Positions 51,628-60,411 of a DNA stretch of 64,000 nucleotides are shown piece after piece; the first letter of the stretch is position 1, and every line of letters begins with the position of its first letter. The stretch covers positions 62,001 to 126,000 of the forward strand of contig JAEYRV010000010.1 in assembly GCA_023435305.1 (NCBI GenBank). Direction: 5' to 3'. The notes under the pieces are model-generated. The model was not told the origin of the DNA, made no database searches, and saw only the letters and a program-made list of their open reading frames with translations. The DNA comes from Bacillota bacterium (GTDB taxonomy: Bacteria; Bacillota; Clostridia; Acetivibrionales; DTU013). A program made the translations under genes and the position numbers.

Positions 51628-53742
51628 TTAATTCCAATGAACATTACCGACATGATCTACAGGTGACTTGTCGTTTATATTATTTCCGGCCAAATCTACA
51701 TTTTCCAGACTCGTCAACTTCTTCAGACTGCTGATGTCGCTGATTTTGTTAGACGCCAGGTTTAGGTCCTCCAGCCTCTGAAGCTTTGCCAAACTGCTGA
51801 TATCCCTTATTTTATTATTACTGAGATCAAGTTCCCTCAAATCCGCCAAATCGCCTAGGCCGCTTATGTCGCTGATCATGTTGCCGGACAAATCAAGTTT
51901 TCTCAGCTTTTTAAGTCCCTTAAGATAACTGATGTCAGTGATCTGATTATCACTGCAATACAGCTTTGTCAGGTCTCTAAAATGTACGATATCTTCCAGG
52001 CTCTTTATATCTTTGCCGGACAGATCCAGCTCGGTCACATTGAGCAAATAGCTGTTATAAAAATCGGAGACTGGCATTCCCAACTGGCTTCTTACCGCCA
52101 GCTCAACTCCCTTGTCTTTAAAGAATACCCGTTCATCCAACGAAGGATCCCATACCTGCTTTACTTTACCGGATTCCCTGATCTGGCTGACATAATCAGC
52201 AATCGCAGTGTCCCTGTCTGTTTCTCCGTCGATAAGAGCCTGTATCTTATCTATCCATCCGCCATAAATGTTAAGTTCGTTGTAAATATATCTGTGCAGC
52301 CCTTTCGATCCCTTCAATGCATCATACACTAACGGGTTTATGTTTTGCCCACCCAGAATGCTACGGCTGCCATCCACCTTTTTCATGACCGCCCCGGAGC
52401 TGACAGACATTTTTGCATCATTATATACGAAACCGCTTTCGCCATTTGCCAAACTATATTGATATCCACTGTCGGAGCTGTCGAGTGTGATCCACTCAAC
52501 AAGCGGCCCCAGCAAATCCTTGTTTGGCGAATTCTTGCTTACCAAAATGCCCGTACCATAAGGTATCCGGGTGTTGAACGGAGGAATGCATACAGCCCAG
52601 TCACCCGCTGTTTCTTCAATCCCCATGAATTGGAACACATCAGTATATGTTACAAATCCAAACACCTTATCGTTTTTCCCGTTCAGGTCATCCCGCCATT
52701 CATCAAACCATGGCTTGGTATATTTTATATAATCGTTATCAAGCAAATACTTTGAAACATCCATGAATTTCACCCACTCCGGATCTGCTTCAAAGCTTTC
52801 GACCGGCCCCGTGATAAATGCAGGAGAAGAATCCAGCAAATATTCGAGATCACGGAATCCGGGCACTATGTAATATCCGCTCTTTCTAAGTTTTTTTGCC
52901 GCTTCAATAAACTTATCCCATTTTTGCGTACCTGCTCCGATGATGGCGGCGATCCTGTCCGGGTCGTCCGTACCGAATACTTCCTTTGCAACAGAGCGGC
53001 GGTACATAAATAATGTCGTCTCCGCCAGATAAGGAAGGGCAATCAACTCGCCATCGGGATTTGATCCATCCTCTATCAGGCACTGTGGAATTTCAGCCTT
53101 CCTCAGTGCTGCGTCAACATCGATCCCAAGCTCCTTGTAGGTACACGCAAAGTTCGAATATTCACCTTTTATATATTGCGGCCCATAGGCGGCCGGTAAG
53201 CAATACATGTCCAGCTTGCTCCCGTCACCGCTGTTTAGCGCTTCACTTGCCATGGAAACAATATCTACCGAACTGTATAACGATGCATCTGTGTAGAAAT
53301 TTACAGTGTAGTCGAAGTCCCAATGCTTATCGGCATATAGCTTGATTATCCGATCAAGGTCCCGATCGGTAGAATAAACATTTATGCGGGTCACGCCGGG
53401 ATGTTCATCGTTTGCCTGGTCGGCCGGATTAGCCGGATTGGTCGGATCGGCCGGATTCTGTCCGGCTACGCCCTGTCCATCGCCCGATGTGCTGCCTGAT
53501 GCGCCGCCCGATGTGCCGCCTGATGTGCCGGCTGGCTCCTGTCCGGCTGCACCCTGTCCTTCGCCCGCCGCCGCACCGTCTGCCGCTGCACCATCCGAAT
53601 TCTGCCCGGCATCTATCTCAGCAACTGTATCCTGGCCCCTATTCCCGACCGCAAAAATAAACCCCACCACAAAAACCGCAATCACAATGAGGCCTATAGC
53701 ACCTGCAATTATATACTTTTTCATTGTAGATTTAAGTTTCAT
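51628..53742 (-). CDS. Solute-binding domain fused to leucine-rich repeats, copy 1
   Basis: A 704-residue membrane-anchored protein. Order: one N-terminal helix (residues 8-28), a 75-residue Gly/Ala/Ser/Asn-Pro-Ala-rich linker, a family-1-type solute-binding domain (about 105-540: YCLPAAYGPQYIKGEYS, MYRRSVAKEVFGTDDPDR, VEWITLDSSDSGYQYSLANG, ILGGQNINPLVYDAL), then five to six internalin-like 22-residue LRRs (LTKLYCSDNQITDISYL...; end DKSPVDHVGNVHWN). No lipobox, no transporter genes nearby. Start at 53742 follows GGAGGAAGG. Paralogue of the gene at 58183. Likely a surface sensor or ligand-capturing protein; this is inference. Confidence 0.88.
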   Translation of the reverse strand: MKLKSTMKKYIIAGAIGLIVIAVFVVGFIFAVGNRGQDTVAEIDAGQNSDGAAADGAAAGEGQGAAGQEPAGTSGGTSGGASGSTSGDGQGVAGQNPADPTNPANPADQANDEHPGVTRINVYSTDRDLDRIIKLYADKHWDFDYTVNFYTDASLYSSVDIVSMASEALNSGDGSKLDMYCLPAAYGPQYIKGEYSNFACTYKELGIDVDAALRKAEIPQCLIEDGSNPDGELIALPYLAETTLFMYRRSVAKEVFGTDDPDRIAAIIGAGTQKWDKFIEAAKKLRKSGYYIVPGFRDLEYLLDSSPAFITGPVESFEADPEWVKFMDVSKYLLDNDYIKYTKPWFDEWRDDLNGKNDKVFGFVTYTDVFQFMGIEETAGDWAVCIPPFNTRIPYGTGILVSKNSPNKDLLGPLVEWITLDSSDSGYQYSLANGESGFVYNDAKMSVSSGAVMKKVDGSRSILGGQNINPLVYDALKGSKGLHRYIYNELNIYGGWIDKIQALIDGETDRDTAIADYVSQIRESGKVKQVWDPSLDERVFFKDKGVELAVRSQLGMPVSDFYNSYLLNVTELDLSGKDIKSLEDIVHFRDLTKLYCSDNQITDISYLKGLKKLRKLDLSGNMISDISGLGDLADLRELDLSNNKIRDISSLAKLQRLEDLNLASNKISDISSLKKLTSLENVDLAGNNINDKSPVDHVGNVHWN
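53390..53610. repeat. Coding repeat in the linker of LRR fusion copy 1
   Basis: Units such as ggatcggccggattctgtcc / gatgtgccgcctgatgtgcc repeat in the linker, encoding NPADPTNPANPAD and TSGGTSGGASGSTSGD. Confidence 0.7.
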
Positions 53743-54008
53743 ACCTTCCTCCTGCGATTTGCCAAAGGCTCGATAGAGGCCTCTCCAGCCAACATCGAAA
53801 AATGGCTTTATAGCTAATATTTCATTGTTTCTATTTATTGCATCCATCTGGCAAAGCTTTACATATATTCATTATAACACTTGCTGCATTTTTGCCAATT
53901 GTCTGTCCGTATGTATTCCGGCTTTATACGAAAACCCAGGCAGTGTATTGCCAACCACCATGGGTTCTATTTGTCATCAGCGACGTATTTCTTATCATTA
54001 CATGAGCA
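53743..54008. other. Gene-free stretch upstream of LRR fusion copy 1
   Basis: Promoter region of the minus-strand LRR fusion gene; an inverted TTGC-rich AT-stretch near 53880 may hold a -10 box. Nothing else recognised. Confidence 0.3.
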
Positions 54009-54143
54009 CGGTGCACAAAATTTGAAGTTGTGGGGTTTTTTGCTGCGTTTGAGTCTACATAAATCTGAAAGCAAATGCGTTATACCCCTTTGGCTTCAAA
54101 AATATAGTGATTATTTCCCCACAACCTCGTTTTTTGTGCACCG
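54009..54143. mobile_element. Miniature inverted-repeat element, GTGCACAAAA family, copy 4
   Basis: A 135-bp element. Left end CGGTGCACAAAATTTGAAGT then TGTGGGG (54009-54035); right end CCCCACAACCTCG then TTTTTTGTGCACCG (54117-54143), near-perfect inverse. The interior shares TCTACATAAATCT with the element at 22434-22578. No amplified end copies flank it, unlike the other five elements. Confidence 0.72.
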
Positions 54144-54167
54144 TCGTATGTTTATTTCCTAGTTCCA

Positions 54168-54329
54168 GCGCCATCCCGTACTCCTACACCATCCTGCACT
54201 CCAACGCCGTCCTGTGCTCCAGCGCCATCCCGTACTCCTGCACCATCCCATACTCCTGCGCCATCCCATACTCCTGCGCCATCCTGCACTCCAACGCCGT
54301 CCTGTGCTCCTGCGCCATCCCGTGCTCCT
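54168..54329. repeat. 18-bp tandem array
   Basis: Nine copies of an 18-bp unit (GCGCCATCCCGTACTCCT and variants) from 54168 to 54329 in perfect phase. Because 18 is a multiple of three, long open frames exist in several frames on both strands, but none has a ribosome binding site. It sits just upstream of the SLH gene. Confidence 0.9.
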
Positions 54330-54430
54330 GCGCCCTTGGAAAAAACAAACTGGCGAAACAAACAAATTGCAACTATATGCCAATTATAGTAATATATCTA
54401 TATAAACATAACTATTATGGATGTGATTAT

Positions 54431-56098
54431 ATGTTCAATCGAATCAGAGTATCGGTTATCGCTATTGTTATAATGCTGCTGGCTGTTCAGACGCCAGTCT
54501 TTGCTGCTACAAACAATACAAACAATACATACAATACATACAATATCAAGTATGAGGATTATGCGGCCAAGCTGAAGGAACTGGGAGTGTTCAAAGGCAC
54601 CGGCTCCGGATTCGAGTTGGACAGAGAGCTCACAAGGCTGGAGGCGGCAGTCATGTTCGCCAGACTGCTCGGCGCAGAGGCGAAGGCCACCGAATCGAAG
54701 TACACTCATCCGTTCAAGGATGTGCCGGGATGGGCAAGTGATATTGTTGGTTATCTATACAATCAAAAGCTTACCAACGGGACAAGCGCATCCACTTTCG
54801 GATCCAATGACACCATAGGGGCGGATGCATATTTTACATTCATACTCAGATCATTGGGTTACAATGATGCACAGGGCGACTTCAAATGGAACAAGGCACT
54901 CGATTTCGCCCAGGAAAATGCCCTCTTGCAGGAATCCGCAGTGAAGGAATTCCGTTCTGATATCTTTTTGCGGGATCATGTGGCAAAAATAAGCTACGAT
55001 GCACTTAACATGCCGGTTAAAGGAAGCGGCGAGCTGACATTGGCAGAGAAGCTTGTGGCCTCGGGTGCACTAGACCCAAATACTGCTGAATCTATCGGTC
55101 TGAGAAATTCGACTGAAGAAGAAAACAGCGATAAAAACGCTGATCCTGTCAGCGATCATGTTGACATATATGCAGAGGATCATTTCGGTCCGAACGTTCA
55201 GATCCTGTACCGTTCGCCGAGGCAGTTCAGCACTACTGTCAGCGACATCGACTGGGTAAATGAAGCAAAACCTGCAGCAGAATACTTTACCAACACGACC
55301 GGAGATCCTTCACAGGATACCGAGGTCATCCGCATTCTCCGACAGGTCTATGAGAAATATATGAACACAGGCTTTAATGGAGGCACCGACGCGCTATTAG
55401 AGCTGGTGCATGCTAAATCTCCGCATATGAGAGAGTTATCATCGATATATTCGGATGATCCTTTGTATAGGTTTTCATTCGAATACATCCCCGACAGGAT
55501 CATATCAGTCTGGAAAAATGACAGATCGGAAGCTGTCTGTGTAATAGTAAAAGGAGCAGGAAGGAAAACAAGTCATGTAAATAGAACCGGAAAGGAAGAC
55601 GGCGAGATAACTGTCGAAACAGCTGATTATCCCAGCTGTGAAATAATGATAAAGGTTGACGGAAAATGGAAATATTTTGGTAAAACGCTCACGAACTATT
55701 CTCCGGAGGAGCTGATGTTGCCCCAGTCCTCTTCAGCCGGGTCCTGGGAAACTCAGCTGAACATGCCGCATCTGACTAAAGGTCTCACTATTGAAATAAA
55801 AGATGGGATGGCAATTCTTAAGATTGATAGAAGCGCGCTTCCTGATAAAGCAAAGGACTTCAAGAAAATAAACATTGATATCATAAGCTCCAACAGACAG
55901 TTTTCGCTGTCAGATGCCATTTACACAATGCTCGGCAATAGCTATACATATGATGATTCAACAGGTTTCGTCATCGGGACCCGTGATGGCCAGTGGGATA
56001 CTGATCTCAATTCAGCGCTTGTTGTTCTGCACAACGACAGCGATACACCCTTTGCAAACCAGCTCGGATACTTTATTACGACTATCGAAACAAAATAG
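54431..56098 (+). CDS. Secreted protein with S-layer-homology-like N-terminal domains
   Basis: A 555-residue exported protein. A signal peptide ends at TPVFAA (about residue 25). Residues 40-200 hold SLH-like repeats (KLKELGVFKGTGSGFELDRELTRLEAAVMFARLLG; HPFKDVPGWASDIVGYLYNQKLTNGTSASTFG...), which anchor proteins to cell-wall polymers. The remaining 330 residues (RSPRQFSTTVSDIDWVNEA... IEIKDGMAILKIDRSALPDK) are unrecognised. The start is placed at 54431 (GGATGTGATTATATG) rather than 54107, because the upstream frame is only the repeat array. Confidence 0.85.
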   Translation: MFNRIRVSVIAIVIMLLAVQTPVFAATNNTNNTYNTYNIKYEDYAAKLKELGVFKGTGSGFELDRELTRLEAAVMFARLLGAEAKATESKYTHPFKDVPGWASDIVGYLYNQKLTNGTSASTFGSNDTIGADAYFTFILRSLGYNDAQGDFKWNKALDFAQENALLQESAVKEFRSDIFLRDHVAKISYDALNMPVKGSGELTLAEKLVASGALDPNTAESIGLRNSTEEENSDKNADPVSDHVDIYAEDHFGPNVQILYRSPRQFSTTVSDIDWVNEAKPAAEYFTNTTGDPSQDTEVIRILRQVYEKYMNTGFNGGTDALLELVHAKSPHMRELSSIYSDDPLYRFSFEYIPDRIISVWKNDRSEAVCVIVKGAGRKTSHVNRTGKEDGEITVETADYPSCEIMIKVDGKWKYFGKTLTNYSPEELMLPQSSSAGSWETQLNMPHLTKGLTIEIKDGMAILKIDRSALPDKAKDFKKINIDIISSNRQFSLSDAIYTMLGNSYTYDDSTGFVIGTRDGQWDTDLNSALVVLHNDSDTPFANQLGYFITTIETK

Positions 56099-56117
56099 GA
56101 TCATCCACATTTCGAAA

Positions 56118-56150
56118 AAAAAATGAGGAATGCGACATCAGCATTCCTTT
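56118..56150. terminator. Bidirectional terminator between the SLH and VOC genes
   Basis: AGGAATGC (56126-56133) pairs with GCATTCCT (56141-56148); a T-run follows on the plus strand (TTTGT) and a strong one on the minus strand (CATTTTTTTTTCG). Confidence 0.85.
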
Positions 56151-56165
56151 GTAACCATACGCTTC

Positions 56166-56579
56166 TCATGGAGCTTGTATTTGAGTATCTCTCATTTCGA
56201 TCTCAGTGCCTTCCGGCGCAATGATCTTAAATAAATACCCATCCTCTACCTTATATATTTCTTCTCCATTCCTAACTTTGAAGCTGTGGTAACCCAATGC
56301 CGTTATTCTCTTATATTCATCATGAACGTTATCTACTATAAAGCACAGATGGGTTATGCCTTCATTCATCGGATCCCAGCGGCCCAAAGCTTCACCCGCT
56401 TTACCTGTTTGCAGTTCTATCATAAACGTCCCAAGGCTCAGCCATGTATTATAATGACGTCCATGGAAATTCGCTGTTTCTTTAACCAATCTGAATCCCA
56501 GAATTTCTGTGTAAAAACGAAGTGATTCTTCATATTTTGAGGTTTGTATACATACATGGTGTATCATTTTTCTGCTCAT
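56166..56579 (-). CDS. VOC-fold (glyoxalase-like) protein
   Basis: A 137-residue member of the vicinal oxygen chelate superfamily. Metal ligands expected of glyoxalase-type proteins are suggested by MIHHVCIQTSKYEESLRFYTEILGF, FMIELQTG, THLCFIVDNVHDEY and IIAPEGTEIEMRD, supplying His/Glu/His/Glu. The reaction is unknown; the family includes lyases, dioxygenases and resistance proteins. Start at 56579 follows GGAAGGAATT, and an upstream ATG is less likely. Converges with the SLH gene. Confidence 0.85.
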   Translation of the reverse strand: MSRKMIHHVCIQTSKYEESLRFYTEILGFRLVKETANFHGRHYNTWLSLGTFMIELQTGKAGEALGRWDPMNEGITHLCFIVDNVHDEYKRITALGYHSFKVRNGEEIYKVEDGYLFKIIAPEGTEIEMRDTQIQAP

Positions 56580-56631
56580 AGCAAATTCCTTCCGTAACAT
56601 CATTTATGACATACGCTCGACCATATCTGCA

Positions 56632-57474
56632 TTATTTCTTAATGACCGGGATCCATATTTCGCTCTTGTATTCAGGCGAGCTCATATCACCGTTTGAGTA
56701 CCACTCCAATTCCGGTGCTTCTGCGTGCTCATAACCGGATGTCGGAAACCATTCGGAAAAGATTCTCCCCCATACATCTGCCATCGCATTGGGCAGAGGG
56801 CCGGTTATTTCAAATATTGCCCATGTGCGAGGCTGTATCTCAAGCCTGCTCAACCCTTCAGGACAATCCCTTTCAGTTATGGCGGCTATATAGTAGTCGG
56901 TGGTGTTGTCTTCATACATACCGGCATATACGCCCACCAGCCCATTCCCAAGCCCGGCGATCTGCCCGATGGTCTCCGGCGGCGTCTCCCGCCACATTTT
57001 CCCTACGTTCTCACCCAGGCCCTCTACATGAGAAAACCTCTGCTTTACTCCTACCACCGCAAATAAATCCTTCTTCTCGATCCTGTAATTCATCTCAACA
57101 ACTCCTTTCAGAGATAAGGAGAATGTTACACGAGGATACGCCTTCAGGGATATACCTTTTTCCCTTGCTTTTGACGGCGTGATCCCATGCATCGCTATAA
57201 ATGCACGGGTAAACGAATCAGGCGAATTGTAACCATACTTCAAAGCAATATCGATTATCTTTTCGTTGCCATTCTGCAGGTCAAAAGCGGCAAGGGTCAA
57301 ACGTCGCCGCCTTATATACTCGGACAGCGGTACACCGATAAGAAAACCAAACATGCGCTGAAAGTGATATTGAGAGCATAACGCGACTTGTGCGATCTTC
57401 TCATATTCAATATCGCCGTCAAGATTGCTTTCAATATAATCCATCGCCATTCTCATATTTTCCAGCGTATCCAT
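56632..57474 (-). CDS. AraC-type regulator with GyrI-like effector domain
   Basis: A 280-residue regulator. The N-terminal double helix-turn-helix (residues 8-105: MRMAMDYIESNLDGDIEYEKIAQVALCSQYHFQRMF; IDIALKYGYNSPDSFTRAFIAMHG) is followed by a GyrI-like/AraC effector-binding domain (about 125-280: YRIEKKDLFAVVGVKQRF, PRTWAIFEITGPLPNAMADVWGRIFSEWF). Such proteins respond to small hydrophobic or cationic compounds. Lies 53 bp upstream of the VOC gene in the same direction, which may be its target. Ligand unknown. Confidence 0.93.
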   Translation of the reverse strand: MDTLENMRMAMDYIESNLDGDIEYEKIAQVALCSQYHFQRMFGFLIGVPLSEYIRRRRLTLAAFDLQNGNEKIIDIALKYGYNSPDSFTRAFIAMHGITPSKAREKGISLKAYPRVTFSLSLKGVVEMNYRIEKKDLFAVVGVKQRFSHVEGLGENVGKMWRETPPETIGQIAGLGNGLVGVYAGMYEDNTTDYYIAAITERDCPEGLSRLEIQPRTWAIFEITGPLPNAMADVWGRIFSEWFPTSGYEHAEAPELEWYSNGDMSSPEYKSEIWIPVIKK

Positions 57475-57583
57475 ATGTTTCTCCTCTCATGTTGAGTATA
57501 ATACGGGTCAAGAAATGAATCCCGACAATACTTGCAAGTATTTGCAGGCTGGAGTGTCGAATTAGACATCAAGCGAACTACTT

Positions 57584-57967
57584 CTAGTTTGCGTCCACCA
57601 CTGCTACAGCCTCAATTTCAACCAAAGCATCCTTTGGCAGTCTGGCAACCTCCACACAGGACCTGGCAGGATAACCATCCTGGAAGAACTTTTCGTAAAC
57701 CGCGTTCATTTTGCTGAACTCCTGCATGTTCTTAATAAAAACCGTGGTTTTAACTATATTCTTTGCGCCAAGGCCCGCTTCCCCAAGAATGGCCAGAACA
57801 TTTTTCAATGACTGCTCAGTCTGCTCCTCAATGCTGCCCGGCATTGTTCCTGTGGCCGGGTCCACCGGCAGCTGCCCCGATGTATATAACATCCCATTCA
57901 CCGCGATCGCCTGCGAATATGGGCCGATAGCCGCGGGGGCTTTATCTGTAACAATTACACTCTTCAT
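57584..57967 (-). CDS. ridA: RidA/YjgF-family enamine deaminase
   Basis: A 127-residue protein of the RidA family, which hydrolyses reactive enamine/imine intermediates from amino-acid metabolism. Landmarks: APAAIGPYSQAI, YTSGQLPVDPATG, EEQTEQSLKNVLAILGEAGL and the signature ARSCVEVARLPKDALVEIEAVA, with the substrate-contacting Arg and Glu. Length is typical. The gene stands alone. Confidence 0.95.
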   Translation of the reverse strand: MKSVIVTDKAPAAIGPYSQAIAVNGMLYTSGQLPVDPATGTMPGSIEEQTEQSLKNVLAILGEAGLGAKNIVKTTVFIKNMQEFSKMNAVYEKFFQDGYPARSCVEVARLPKDALVEIEAVAVVDAN

Positions 57968-58182
57968 AATTTACCTCCGTAAATGTTAATATCTTATACT
58001 TTACTATATTATACCTTTTTTTTAGTTGCCATTGACTTTTATTACATAATATCACGATTAACAAAATACAGTAACTCAGTTTTACACAACCACAGCGGTA
58101 AGCTGTCTGGCACAACAAAACAAAATCTGGTAAAATAGAAGTTGATGCAAATGAATCAACTACAAGATAAGCAGGTGAAACC
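57968..58182. promoter_or_regulatory. Intergenic region between divergent ridA and LRR fusion copy 2
   Basis: Contains a divergent promoter region; AGCAGGTGAAACC supplies the ribosome binding site of the plus-strand gene. No repeats found, unlike most gaps in this window. Confidence 0.35.
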
Positions 58183-60411
58183 GTGGTAATACTATCTTCA
58201 GAAAAATTAAAGATCCTATGTGCCCTCTGTATCCTTGCCGCTGCTATTACTGGGTTAGTAGTATATTATGACAAGGTCAGTTCAAATGAATACAAGGACG
58301 CGAATCCTGTTAGCAGCACCGTATCTGTTGATGAAACCACGCCTGCTGCCGAAACCACGCCTGAAACCCCTTCGCCTGCAGACGAAAAACAAAATCCGAC
58401 AGAAAAAGTCATTATCAACATCTGCTCGGTGGATCGATTGCTTGATGAAATCGTCGAAAAATATGCCAGTGAGCATTGGAATTTTCCTTATAAGATCAAC
58501 TATGTATCAGATGAACTGGTCTACAGCACCGAGGAACTTGTCCGAATAACGAATGACAAGCTCCGCGACGGCGCTGCTGTGGACTTATACTGTGTTCCCG
58601 CAGTATATACCCAGTATTATGTCAAGGGAGAGTATTCAGGCTATGCATGCCCATATGAAGAGCTTGGCATCGATATAGACGCCGCTTTGAAAAAGGCGGA
58701 TATCCCACAGTATGCCATCGAGGACGGAAAGAATGCCGACGGCAAAATCATTGCACTTCCCTATTTAGGTGATGTACAGGTATTTGTGTATCGCCGCTCT
58801 GTTGCCAGGGAGGTTTGGGAAACGGATGATCCGGACAAAATAGCCGAAATGATTGGCGGAGGAACAAGAAAGTGGGATAAATTCATCGAGGCTGCCCGAG
58901 CCCTTAAAAAGCATGGATACTATATCACGCAGGGGAATGTCAACATACCGGGTTTGATCGACACAGGCATCCCTGATACAGACCCGGAAGTATATATAAA
59001 TGGTTCTGTGACTCCAAAGTGGGATGAATACATGGAGCTCTCAAAAACACTTTTGAGCAATGGCTTCATAATGAAAACCGGTCCGGTAGAAGAGGATTGG
59101 TTTATAGAACCGGAGGGCAATGGCAGTAAAGCATTCGGTTATTTCATGCTGACCGACTATTATGACAGCAGACTTTATTTTTCTGACGACGGCGACTGGG
59201 CTGTATGCACACCGCCTTTTAAAACCATTTCGAATTACAGTACGGGGATCCTGGTCAACAAGAACTCGCCGAACAAGGATCTGTTAGGCCCCCTGATCGA
59301 ATGGATCACCCTTGACTGCTCCGAGACCGGACTTCAATACAAGCTGGCCAGCGGTACTTTTGAGGATATCGGGAAATCATCTGTTGTCTCCGGAACAGTT
59401 CTGAAAAGTGTTGACAGCAGCCGCGATATTTTGGGAGGCCAGAATATCAACCCGATCGTATATGACATCCTGCAGACGCCTGATGGAAGGCATAATGAAT
59501 ATTATTACGGCGAAGTTCCCCTGGTCCATTTTCTAAATGAAACAGATGCATATATCAGAGGTGATGCAGACAAAGACACTGCTATCGCGAACTTCGTCGA
59601 AAAAGCAGGGCTGTCAAGGCCGGTACTGGATCCTGCTCTCGATGGAAATATTGTCTGGAAGGATGAAAATTTCGAACGGGCTGTGCGGAATATCCTTAAA
59701 AAACCGCATAACAGCATCAAGAAAAGTGATGTGTATGGTATCACCCAACTGAATATAAGAGGGCGAGATATTGAAAGCATAGAAGATATCGTGCATTTCA
59801 TGAATTTAAAGTATTTGGATTGCTCAGCAAACAAAATTGCCGATATCAGCAGCTTTAAATCATTATCCGGTTTGGAAGCTCTTGACCTGAGCAGCAATCA
59901 GGTCAGTGATATCAGCGTTTTAAGCGGTCTGACAAGCCTGAAGGAGCTGAACCTGAGCGTCAACCCGATCACTGATATCAGCAGCCTCCGAGAATCAACG
60001 AATCTAAAGGAACTGTATATTATCGAAAATGAGGTCAGCGATATCTCCTACCTAAGCGGTCTGACAGAGTTGGAGAAATTGGAGATAGCCACAAGCGATG
60101 TCAGTGATATAAGCGCCATTGGCGGCATGAAAAAGTTGACCCTGCTCAATCTGTGGGGCAACAAAATTACAGATATAAGCAGTCTGAATGGACTGACGAA
60201 CCTGGAAGATCTGTACCTGGGAAACAACAATATCTCTGATATCACAGCCCTTGGTGAACTGACAAACCTGAAAACACTTGGTATGGAACAAAACCCAATC
60301 AGTGATATAAGCAGCCTGAAAAAACTGAAGAAACTAGAAACCCTGTTCTTAGAAGGAGATAATATTACTGACAAGTCGCCTGTATCTCATGTTAAGGATG
60401 TGTATTGGTGA
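58183..60411 (+). CDS. Solute-binding domain fused to leucine-rich repeats, copy 2
   Basis: A 742-residue paralogue of the gene at 51628. An N-terminal helix (ILCALCILAAAITGLVVYY) and short Thr/Pro linker lead to a solute-binding domain (about 70-490: YCVPAVYTQYYVKGEYS, VYRRSVAREVWETDDPDK, LIEWITLDCSETGLQYKLAS, ILGGQNINPIVYDIL) and eight to nine 22-residue LRRs (LKYLDCSANKIADISSF onward), ending DKSPVSHVKDVYW as in copy 1. GTG start after CAGGTGAAACC. Its 3' end overlaps the convergent WYL regulator by 25 bp. No transport genes adjacent. Confidence 0.88.
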   Translation: MVILSSEKLKILCALCILAAAITGLVVYYDKVSSNEYKDANPVSSTVSVDETTPAAETTPETPSPADEKQNPTEKVIINICSVDRLLDEIVEKYASEHWNFPYKINYVSDELVYSTEELVRITNDKLRDGAAVDLYCVPAVYTQYYVKGEYSGYACPYEELGIDIDAALKKADIPQYAIEDGKNADGKIIALPYLGDVQVFVYRRSVAREVWETDDPDKIAEMIGGGTRKWDKFIEAARALKKHGYYITQGNVNIPGLIDTGIPDTDPEVYINGSVTPKWDEYMELSKTLLSNGFIMKTGPVEEDWFIEPEGNGSKAFGYFMLTDYYDSRLYFSDDGDWAVCTPPFKTISNYSTGILVNKNSPNKDLLGPLIEWITLDCSETGLQYKLASGTFEDIGKSSVVSGTVLKSVDSSRDILGGQNINPIVYDILQTPDGRHNEYYYGEVPLVHFLNETDAYIRGDADKDTAIANFVEKAGLSRPVLDPALDGNIVWKDENFERAVRNILKKPHNSIKKSDVYGITQLNIRGRDIESIEDIVHFMNLKYLDCSANKIADISSFKSLSGLEALDLSSNQVSDISVLSGLTSLKELNLSVNPITDISSLRESTNLKELYIIENEVSDISYLSGLTELEKLEIATSDVSDISAIGGMKKLTLLNLWGNKITDISSLNGLTNLEDLYLGNNNISDITALGELTNLKTLGMEQNPISDISSLKKLKKLETLFLEGDNITDKSPVSHVKDVYW

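Noticed and set aside
54107..54430. A 108-residue N-terminal extension of the SLH protein
   Set aside because: The extension is a translation of the 18-bp array and of the inverted-repeat element; the proper signal peptide begins at 54431.
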